From Tubiluchus corallicola (Eukaryota; Priapulida; Priapulimorpha; Priapulimorphida; Tubiluchidae), in the NCBI GenBank assembly GCA_030141605.1, contig JAQGDQ010000063.1, positions 432,001-496,000 of the forward strand: a stretch of 64,000 nucleotides of DNA, given 5' to 3'. Below, piece by piece: positions 50,354 through 62,300 of the stretch. A program made the translations under genes and the position numbers. The notes beneath the pieces are model-generated. The model was not told the origin of the DNA. It worked only from the letters and a program-made list of their open reading frames with translations, and made no database searches. Positions within the stretch are counted from its first letter, which is position 1, and every line of letters starts with the position of its first letter.

Positions 50354-53300
50354 CTGAAAAACAATGAAAATTTCAAGTAAGAAATTTCTTAAAATATAAA
50401 AGTAATCGTTTTTAACACCTTGCAGCTAGCAGTTGAAAAAAATCAGGCAATTAGCCAGAGAAGCACCTGTAATGCAAGTACTATAATTTATTAGAAAAAC
50501 CAAGAAACTTACCCGTTCTAAATCTTGTCGCAGTTGTACAAACATTTTTAGTCGTGCACAAAGACTGTCCTCCTGTTGTTTAGTAAGTATTTCTGCTTCT
50601 TCTGATTTAGGAGGCAAAAGAGGACGACTAAACTCCAACTGAAAAATAAAACACTTCAGTTAAAATATCATTTATGATTCGCTTTTAATGTAAACCACAA
50701 GAAAAAATGATCACAACAATACCAACATCAACAAACTGGTTGACGCAGCTCAGCCCAAACATAATGATGACCTCATAATAGCGGTCACACTATAAAATTA
50801 CAAATTTTGACTTTTAAACATCTTTTAGATAGTTGTCCGAGGTACCTGAATTCATGTTCACTACAGCAGCACATTTGGAGGTAGATTTTGAATACAGAAA
50901 ACTATTTTTGCCATTTTTAGGAAACTATGATGACCTGACAACTGAGTGTTGGACAACAGTATGAAGCCTTCAGACTTGCTTATGAAACATTAATATCTAG
51001 CATTTCTGTGAAATCATAAAATACAATAAAAAATTCCCCGAGAAAATTCCATTGAACAACCAGATAAAAAATGCACATGAGTAAAAGAGTAATATGAATA
51101 CAAACATTGCAAGACACACAAAATTACCTTTCGTTTCAATTTCCAATATTCAGTGACAAGATCAACTTGATCTCGTTCAATATCTAACACGTCTGCTACA
51201 TGTTTCATATTCACATACTTGTAAAACTCTTCTTGAATCTCCAAAATCCTAAAAGTGATAATCATTCACTGTAACACGAAACTTCTGAACACCAATACTG
51301 CCTTGGTATTTCTTATTAACAATTAATTATTAACAATCACATTTTTATTAACAAAGCCGGCATAAACAGCAAATTTAGTAGTTAAAAAATTATATGTACA
51401 CAACAACTGTGACTAATTTTGAAAGAATAAAGGAAAATGGAAAATCATTTTAGAAAACCAATCCCAAGGCATTTTATAATCCCATGTATTTTGGGATTGC
51501 ATTTTTTAACCATGGGTAAAATAACCGAGTGAAATATAACCACAACATCATTAGTAAACATTATTATGAATAAGAAACTCTTTCGTTTTGTTTGGTAACA
51601 GCAACTTATTTTTGTTTCTGCAATTCTGCATGTGAGGCAACAAGCGTTTTCTTGTGGTGAAACATTGTGCCACAAACACGTATTTCCACCCATGAGGTTT
51701 TTAATGTTGCTCTAAAATTGACGATATGAAGTTACAAAATTTGTATTTAAACAGTATTATCATTGAAATAATATGAGAAAAACTGAGAAAACTTGAAAAA
51801 TTTAAATTTTTGATAATTTATCTGCAACATTTTCTTTGAAGACCTCAAAATAATAAAAGCACCAATCCAAAATAACCAAATATCAATCCCGAAAACCTTG
51901 AAATTGAAATGTTTCAATCCCAATTCATGGATCTGGGGACCCCTAACTGTCGGGATTGGAAACCCTAGCAAAAACACTAACTTCAGTTAATTAGCTGCAT
52001 GTTAATCAAAGCCAGAATATTTGATAATGAGCATAGAGTCGTAACATTTTGGAACTCTAGGAATTCTGCAATTATGGAAACATGAAGTAACCTTTTGGCT
52101 CGCTCATTTGTTCTTTCTTCTTCTGTCATATCTTTCTCATCCTTTACCGGAGAAGCTGCTCTAGGAGGGCCGATCTTGCGTTTGTTATGGACACCTCCAT
52201 GTTTGCCACAATAAGCCTAGACATAAAAAATCAGCAAAAACTCGTAAAATAAATGCTCATCTCAATACTTCAAAGAAATATAAACGAGCACAACTCAAAG
52301 ATGCACGTTTTGGGATACAGGGAAATTGAAACCCTAATCAGATTCCTCCCGATGACTCGTGGTGCAGTGTAAATAATGAGTTGTTTTGACAAGTCAGTAG
52401 CTCTTCTAATTAAATTATTTTAATTTGTCTAAAATAATTCAAGCTAGTAGATATTTTTTAACAAAACTGAAATGTTGCAAGTTGTAACTCAAACATCGAA
52501 AGTGTACGAGTTTTTGTTATAACAGTGCTATGAACAGTATACCCAGTTAAAAATAACATATAAAACAACACCTTCCATTAGCTATGCTTCTTTACAAGGC
52601 ATCAGTGCAATTAACAGAAATTCATTGAGTAAAACAAAGAAAAAAATTATAGTTAAAATGAAAAATTCATCATCAAGTGGCAATGCAGTATCAAATGTCA
52701 TCATCGTCAAAGGAATTGTCGCAAAATGTTACGTTAAAAAATTATTTAAAAAAAATTGTAATGCATTTAAATGAACTTTTATATAAAAAAATAGCCACTT
52801 CTAGCAAATAAAGCTCAAACGACTGTCTTAATACTCATTTACTGCATTTAACATTTAAAATAAACAGTTGCCTCGCAAATAACCTCAGTTTTTGGTACCA
52901 ATATTTTTCAATAGCACTAGAGAATGCAATGAAACAAAAAAGAAATATGTCCTTTATTTTTGCAGGTAAACCGTATTTTCTTTCACACAGATTAATTTTC
53001 AAGATGTCCATGACAACAACAACGAAGAAAAAATCCCACAATTAAAAAACAAGGAAAAAAGCAAGAGCACAACTTTCCAAATTATCACTTCTTCTTCAGG
53101 TGAACAAAAAAAGGAAAAAAAATAAAAAATGGCATTGAATTGCTAGAACTACTGAGCTAATTTTGTTGTCAGTTTTTTCTTTATAACATTAACGCATAAA
53201 AACAATATCACACTAGATAAGATATAAGCACAGAGAAAAACGAAGAAGCACATCAGAAAAAATGCAAAAGAGAAACAATGTAGTAAAAAAAATCAGTGGT

Positions 53301-56300
53301 GATTTTTAGTGTGATATCTTTTCATGTGTTAATAATATAAACAAAAAGCCAAAAAAATAGATTCAGTAGTTCTAGTAATGCCTTGTAATTTTTTCTCTTT
53401 TTTTGACCTTTTTTTGCTGACCAGAAAAGGAGCAACAGTGGTAGTTCGAAATGTTGATGTGTTTGTTTCTTATTTCTTGTTTTTTAATTGAAGGATCTTT
53501 CTATACATTTTTTAACTTTTCAAGCAGAAAAAATTATAGCCACCCAAGTTTGTAGATAAGAAACTCAAAATAGGTGTAATCATAAAAATCACCTTCAGTT
53601 TAACTCCTTCTTCTTCTCCCCCATCATCATCATCTAAGACTGTCTCCATCTTCAAACCATTTTTGAATGCGCAGGTAACATGAAAAGCTGTCTTGCACGT
53701 TTTCACCTAAAAAATTCAAATATATAATTATAACAATTTCACCACAAATACACAAAACTAATAGGTAATACTAAACAAATTAGAAAGTCTGAACCAAAAT
53801 TTTGAAGCTCCACTGGACTTGAACCCACGACTTTCTGCTTTCCTGGCAGCTATGCCAAGCATTCTGACTTTTCAGAAAACTAACCTTTCCACTTGTTATG
53901 AGTGTTATATTTCAAAGTATTCTACACTTAAGACTGAAACTAATGTTTATACCAAAAATAAGAACATTTTATAGCAATAATGCTGGCAAATTAGTCCATT
54001 TCTGAACATTGAATAAAGAAAGTAATCTAATAAAAAAGTACTGACCATGATATTTAAAAACAATTATGTTTTACACAATATAATTTGACATGTTGAAGAC
54101 AGGAGCTTACCGAGCATTGAATGCAAGCTCCCGTACGTTCTCTACACAAGTAGCACACTAAGCTCCATCTACTGGCCGGGATGCTATTTATTTTTGTTAT
54201 AGGTTCCATCTTTTCAACATCACCAATGCTGACTTCGGGAATCCAAAGTGCACAGCTGACATGAGCCCATTTTGTACCACTCCTAAATTTCATAAAATAT
54301 GGTTTACTATAAAAGCTTTCAGAATAACATCTATGAGTAATTGCACGAATGAAGCAAAAATAACTAGATCAGCGAATAATGTACGGAAATATTGTATAAT
54401 GCTTACTTTGTACTTTTCATTGCACCTCCTCTGTTTGGACAGAGTATGCAGCTGGGTTTAAGATTCAAAGAGCAAGTTCTACACAACCAGTCACCAGCAG
54501 GTATTGACATGATGCCGTAGCATGCCTGTGATAACAAATTTCAACAATCAAATTAAACTGATGCTTATATTTGACATGATCCAACCTGTTCATTTCACAT
54601 AATAGTCCAAGAGCCCGTGATGAAATAACCTCCTCATCAGGAACATGATTTTCAACCACCGCATATCGTAGGTATGGGTGCCATATTCCACAAATGACTG
54701 CTCATTTGTCATGGGAACAGGAGTTACGCCCCAAAAAGGCCTATAACTTCCTCATCACGCACATAATTTTCGACCGCATCATATCATAGGCACGAGTATA
54801 CCCATAACAAATGACTACCCATTCGATATGAGAGAACAGATTTCACGTGATATGCCCCAAAATAGATTACTTGTTGCACAATTGCATCGTAGATCTGTGT
54901 ACTATGGCATAGTTTCATTCAATAGAAAAGCGGTTTAGTCTGTTTGGGGCATTTTTAGGTTATCCACCGACATTGTAATATCACCTGGTTATTCAAGCAA
55001 AATTAATTTTCATTATCAGCAAACTGATAGTTATTAATTTATTTTATAAAATTTATGCATTTACAATGCAAAAAGTAAAATCATATTAGGCGTGCAGAAA
55101 ATTCAAACATGTCGTGTACAACAAAGTAAGCCGTTTTTGAAAAGCACAGTGCAGATTAAAGTTTGTGTTGTCCTGTTTTTAAATGATTATCGGTGGAATG
55201 CCACCAAATATTAATACTTGTAAGAAAGATAAAATCAACTAGAAGCTGCAAATTGTAAACAATTCAATAAGGTCTGACAAACAAAAATGAAGTATTACCT
55301 GATGGACACAGATGTCACAATTATCACAAAACACCATTTCGTTCTCATCTTCACAATCAGGCTACAAGACAAATTAAACATTTGATTTTACAAATAGCAA
55401 TTAAATGGTCAAGCATGAACGGGCAGATTGCAATTTAGTTGAAGGCAATTGAAGGTCGAGTAGTATTTTATTACCTGTATTTAGTTCTAAATGTTGATAC
55501 ATAAAAAGGCACTTTCCACCCAAAAAATGTGCTCAGACGAATAATAAAGTGATGGGGTATGTCAAAGAAAGTTCTACTACTTTGCATATTAATGAGCAAA
55601 CAGGCCAGCTTCTGAATTGCAAGTTCAAGGCCGACCCATTGTCCAAATAATTTCTGACTTGCCAGTTATACAAAAACATTTCAATATTTCATTTGTATGA
55701 ATACAAAATTAAAATCTAATTAATATAACTAATCCACATGCAGTGGTTTGCAATCCGTAACCGAAGAGAATCGAGCTGCATTTTAGAATATCATTAAATT
55801 AAAGCAAACAAACCGTAAATCAGTTAGAAAAATCATAGAAAGTTCATACTAACCGCTCGACATATATCACATATGACATCCTCATCATACTCAATACCCA
55901 GTCCCTCGCCATTGCGAATGATGCTTTGTATTTTGTCATGGCAAGAGACCTCCAGTTCTTCAATAATTCGCTCCATATCAATCTCACTGATTTTTTCATC
56001 ACCTGGCCAAGGAGAACAGAAAGTTAATATCTGTACAGAAAGTACATGAAAAAAACCTTATACCATTCTTCTACAATATACATGTGAATAATATTTTTTT
56101 ATGCATGACTATCTTTAAGAAATTGACAAAAATTAATCACGTGAGGCAACAAACCTCAACAGAGACGAGATTAGTTCTAGGGAAGATTTCAATAAAACAC
56201 CCAGCAAAAAAGCGCTCCTCGTTAATCATCATCATTAACGTCGCAAAAAATACTGATACACATAATACAGTGATACCTCGAGATACGAAATTAATTCCTT

Positions 56301-59300
56301 CCAGCCCCCCCCCCCCGAAAACACTCATAAAAAGTGTAAATATTGTACCCACCCGAAAGAAATATGTTTGTTAATGACGACATAATCATAATCATTTACA
56401 TAAATGCAAAAATCAACGAGAAAATAATAAAATGAATACATCAACTTAACACTATGAATTTTTTAAAATTTATTTATACTTTTTTTGGACATTTTGTTTT
56501 TCTACTTTTTTTCTAATTTTCTTCACTGCTCTTTTGCTTGTCTTGATTCACTTTGGCCTTCACTTTTGCTGGTTGCGGGCCGTTTAGTGAAAAATCTGTC
56601 CAATGATGTTTGCCTTTGCTGACTTTTTAGAATGTTTCTGAAACGGCTCAAGCAAATGTCATTAAATTGAGCCAAAACACGACTTGTGTGAACCTTTTCG
56701 GGTTGTTTCTTTTAAATAAAGTCTGCCACTTTGTGATAGGACGACAGCATTTCTTTCATTACGGCCGTTGACATGATCGCCTCCTCCTCCTCTAACTCCT
56801 CCTCGCTGCTGAACTGCTCCTGAACCACAGTGTGTTGCATCGCCTCCAACTCCTTTAACTCATCGGTTGTCAACTCATCTTGGTGCTCGTCCTCATTGAG
56901 ATCGAGTCCTATGGCCTTCCCGAGCGAGACAATTTCCTCCACTTGAGGCTGAGGTTGAGGTTCAGCTTCGGCTTCGACATCTCGAGGAGCGATGGCATCA
57001 GGCCACAGCTTTCTCTAGGCTGCGTTGAAAGTGCTTCTTGTGACTTCTTGCCAAGCCAAATCTATGAGTTTCAGGCATATTACGATGTCGAAGTGTTGTT
57101 TCCAAAATTCACGGAGGGTGAGCTGAGTGTTTTCCGTGATATCGAAACATCTATTCAAGAGATGCTTCGTGTAGAGTTTCTTGAAATTAGAAATGAGCTG
57201 CTGGTCCATGGGCTGGAGGAAAGGGGTGGTGTCGGGAGGAAGGTACAGGACTTTAATGAAGGAGAACTATTCAAGGATATTATCCTCGAGGCCAGGGGGG
57301 TGCGCGGGGGCGTAATCGAGGATCAACAGACATTTTATTGGGAGCTTGTTCTCTTCTAAATATTTCTTTACAGCTGGGCCGAAGGTGAGGTTCACCTACT
57401 CAACAAAAAATTGTCTCGTAACCCAACCCACGCCTTCGCGTTCCCCCTCCACATGACTTGAAGTCTTTTCATCAAAATTATGCATCTTGAAGGCTTGAGG
57501 ATTCTCTGAGTGGTATAGCAGCAGGGGCTTGACTTTACAATCCCCGCTGACATTGGCACATAGGGCAAGGGTAAGGCGGTCCTTCATCAGCTGATGCCCT
57601 GGCAGTCTCTTCTCCTCGGCAGTTATGTACGTCCGACGAGGCATCTTTTTCCAGAAGAGTCCTGTTTCTTCACAGTTGAAGACTTGCTGTGGGATGTAAC
57701 CTTCATCAAGGACTAATTCTTCGAATTTCCTGATGAACTCTTCAGTTGCCTTGGCATCCGAACTGGCAGCCTCCCCATGACGCACCATTGAATGGATTCC
57801 AGTCTGTTGTTTAAACTTATCAAACCAACCGCGGGATGCTTTGAACTCTGGGGGTGCCCGCTGCTCAAAAGTGCCCCTTCTTCATGAGTTCACGAAAATG
57901 GCACTTGCCATTTGGCAAATGATTGTTTCGATCACAGTATCTCCGGCGAGTTGCTTCTAATTCATCCACAGGAAAAGAAGTCTCTCAATCTCGTCGTTTA
58001 GATGAGTCCTTTTACTGGAAATGACCGTCACGCCCTTCGAACGCTTTACGGTTTTAATGGAGTCTTTTTGCTTCAGTATTGTTCAGATCGTCGAACGAAA
58101 ACACAAGACAATAGACAAGAGCACAGAAATGCATTCTGGGAGGACCGCTGTCGGGCGGCACTTTCGATTTTCGTTTTCGTATCTTGAATGTTTTTCATTA
58201 CATGGGATGGAAATTTCTTCGAAGCCCGATTCGTATTCTGAATTTTTCGTAAAATAGGGTTTTCGGAAGTCGAGGTTCAACTGTACTGATTTAAAGAGAC
58301 TCACTCAAGCTTCTTAATTACTTCCGTTAAGCTTAGTTTTAGTTTATGTGTGATAATTTGAATAAAACATACCAGCAAACCAGCGCTCCTCATTAACCTT
58401 GACTAGCCAGCAATAATCAGCATCATCTAGATCATAACGACATACATTATCAGCCTGATCAGCTACCGTCTGTAAATGATGCACGTCGCTACGGAATGTC
58501 TCATCGTGGTTAATCCGAAGCAACTTTTTCGGCCTAAAATAGAAAATAAAATGTGGTGTATATTAAAAATTAACTAGCAAATTCAGATCCTTTAATGCAA
58601 GCAACAATCCCAAGGCCTAAGAAGGTGAGGTAGGTAAGGAGCGCAACGAAGAACATACACGTCATTTTAAAAAATTTCTGGTAACGTGTATACTAAATTT
58701 ATCCATTAGAGTCAAAACTACCAATCGAGAATTTTTACTGTAATATCTCCAAGATGCCTGTGTACATAAAAACATTCTGGAAAACATTGGATATGAAATG
58801 TGTATGTGGCACGATGAAAACGACTTACTTCAACATGACAACATACTACCTCAAATGCATTGAAAAGAAGGAAGTTTTTGGCCACACCTACACAATCACT
58901 GCTTCCAGACCCCACAAGGAAGTTCCTGTAGAACACTGCCATTTTGACACTGAAGTTAATGTTGAGACATGGCCTTTTACTGAGTAATTAATGAGAACTC
59001 AGGGAGGGATCATAAGCAAGGCCTAAAACTCCTGACATACGATATAATCGCATGTACAATGCCGAATACAAAAGGCTTATGGATGAAACCATGTACAGGG
59101 CAACTGCTCACGAATTCAATACAACTACATCCAGTTATGTTCTTTAATAAGAGTTCGGTTCCAAAATTAATATTAATTATAAGCGAACTTAAATTAATTA
59201 AAACAATAAAGTTTTACTAGCTTTACTATCGTGGAAACAACATTTAATGTAAGTTCAAGTGAAATTTGGCAGCAGCTAGTTAGTTCATCATAAAACATGA

Positions 59301-62300
59301 AGCCCTTTCCCTATCACCTAGGAAAGCAAGAAAGAAAGGGATTGGACAGGTCATGCACCTAACCTCATGTCCAAAAAGTGTTTGAGGGCCTGATTAGAAA
59401 GTCCACTTTGATATTGCCATTATCTGCTCCACTGCTGGGACTCAAGTGTGGCTAGTACTACCATGATGACACACCTCAGTTATTGTATAGACGTATATGT
59501 ATATGGTACACATTTGATGATCACCAAATAAGTCTAAATAAGTCTGTAAAACTGCCTCCCGTCAGGCAGTTACGAGTTTAGAACAAAGCCATTTGCTAAC
59601 CAGTGCAAATTAAAATTATATTTAAAAGTAAAACTGCACCCAATCTTAAATTGTAGGTTAAGACAATCTACCCTACTACTTTTTCAAAAATTACTTACGT
59701 CAAAGACTTATTACCACACAAACACAATTTCATATTTGCCCACTAGTTCTTCGCTGTTACATGCATTTCACTATTCGCTTGTTACATGGGCACTAGCGCC
59801 TGCATTTCAGAAATGCATTGCACAAAACAGTTGATATACCTCTCAGGACAGATGTGTTAGTCTGTGACAGACTCGTGTGAGCACAGCAGTAAAGTTGAAA
59901 TTTGAATTTTTATCTTAAAATTTCTCTAAAGTTTTAGAGCAACATATCTTACAGTAGCACTGTACTTCAATTTCTGCTTTTGCAAACATGTGCAACACAT
60001 GTATACTTTTTATTGGACATGAAAATGGGGTAGTATGTGAAAAATCATCCTGTTTTGCTTTAAGCATCATTACGTTTTGAAAATTGTTTAAAAATGCAGC
60101 TATTAAGATCAGAGGCAAAACCAAGTCTGTCAGCAAATACCGGTTTTGTCGCATATTGGGCAGGTCAGGTTGTGGACTATGAGAAAGTTAGGAATAGGAG
60201 ACCTTCCCGGAAGAGCCCAAAACATATCTGACATTTTAAGTTAATATAAATAAAGTAACTGAAATGATTTAAACAATGTGGCATATATTATGTTTTAAGT
60301 ACATATAAGGACACAAACGGACAAACTAAACACGGACAATTAAAGATGAAATGCACCATGAAACTATTCGAAGCATGACAAAAGCACGAGAAGCTACACA
60401 GGTGAGCAAAAGGTCAACTGTAAAGTAGATGAAAGCCAAATTTAAATAATCGTATAGGTTAAGTTTTTACAAACTTAGTCTCGAATCTTTTTGATTGCAT
60501 CTCATATTAAATGTACTTACAATCGAAAATCTTGTCTTGTATATCCACCAAGATTAGCGACCCTGTAAGAATACATATAAAACAGTCAAAATTTCATCTA
60601 TTACAAAAAATGCTAATAATATTTAAGATCAAAACATTTGCTGTACATTTCCACCACTGTATTGGTGCACATTTCCTGTAGAGGTAACAAACAAATGTAT
60701 TTGCAATATTTCAAGAAAAATCTCTGGACACATGATTTAATTTTGAAAATATGAATAAGCCACTTTATGTTCACTTTTAATTTTATCAAAATTATCAAAA
60801 GTACAGATTTTATACAACAAATATAATAACTAGAGTAAGCCTATAAAGTCAAGAACACAACTAACTACCCAATAAAAAAACATGAAACCAGAAATATACA
60901 GCATTTAGAAATTACAAATATGTAGTCTCGTTACCTAACAGACGGTTCGGGCAGGTCTTCAGGATTAACAGGAACTTGAACACCTTTCTCCCATTCTTGT
61001 CTCCAAGTATCCGTCACTCTCCAGTATTCGTCAGAAAGTAACTGTTCAGAGTCGGCAAGCTTCATGGCACTGATCAGATCTTTCCGAAACAACTGCAATA
61101 TTGAAGTTGATTACTAAAAATCTATGTTCTTTAAAGATTATATAACTGAGTAGGATTCTTTAACAGGTGAAAATGGGTACATTTTAGTAAGGAGTTTACA
61201 AATACATCATTATCATAATCATACATGTATAACTATAATAAAACTGAGATTCTATAGTGTGACAAGTCCATTATCAAGACCATTTTATGTGCCTTTTCTG
61301 AAATGAAACATCAGCTTTGAATGTGGACATTAAAGGTACACAAGGAACAATGTAAAAAATTAATAAAGTTTTATTTTGCAAAATAATTCATAGTTCTTTA
61401 AAAAAACTGTGCATTACATTAGCTCAAGTAAGATAACCACAGAAATTCACGCTTTGAAAACATTAGATTATATCACCTATAATAAGGCTTTATTACACAA
61501 AATATTAGATCAGTAAAATCGTAAAATCAAAATGTTCTTATAAAATCAACTGAATTGGAGAGCTTGAACTTTTAACACAACACACATTTAATAATGACAA
61601 GAATACTGACAATGAATAAAAAATCCCACAATTAAAAAACTTTCTTTTTTTCCCTTGCTTTTTAATTATAGGATTTTTTATTCATTTTTAACCAAATGAC
61701 TTAGAAAAAGGATTTAATTTTTTTACCAGACTAATTACTATCAAAACTGTGAGCATAGTGTGCTGACTAAAAGTTTGAAAGGTATTGCTCACATCTTCAA
61801 TTGATGTTCCAAATAAGCTTTGCATATAATATTACAAAAAAAAGATAATTAAATTAGCATGGCAATAATACACTTAATTATTTTCTCGAATAAAACTTTT
61901 CCTTGTGAGACATTCTCATATGCTAGTTAGTATTTTGTTACCATGCATCTCTAGTTAAGTTAAGTAAAAAATATACCTCTGCCGGCTGCTCCATTTTGTT
62001 ACCATATTCACTTTTCTTGTTTTTAGTTGGCTTATCCACGTAGGAACGATTAAATGACGAAGAGGAGCCACTACGATCATTTTCTTCAACAGAATCATCA
62101 CTGTTTCCTTTCGATGATCCTAGTAACATAGATTTCAATTATTCCACAATTTCTTACCTTTTAATTGCTAGAAGATGACTATTGTCCTTACCAACCTCAC
62201 AACTAATGTTTTAAGAACTTAGTACTTAACAAACGACACAATTTATACAATCTAAGCTATTTTTTTCAGGTGGGTATTTTTTTAGAAATTTATTTTTTTA

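Noticed and set aside
56880-57359. 159-codon plus-strand ORF
   Set aside because: Antisense shadow of the decayed Tigger transposase.
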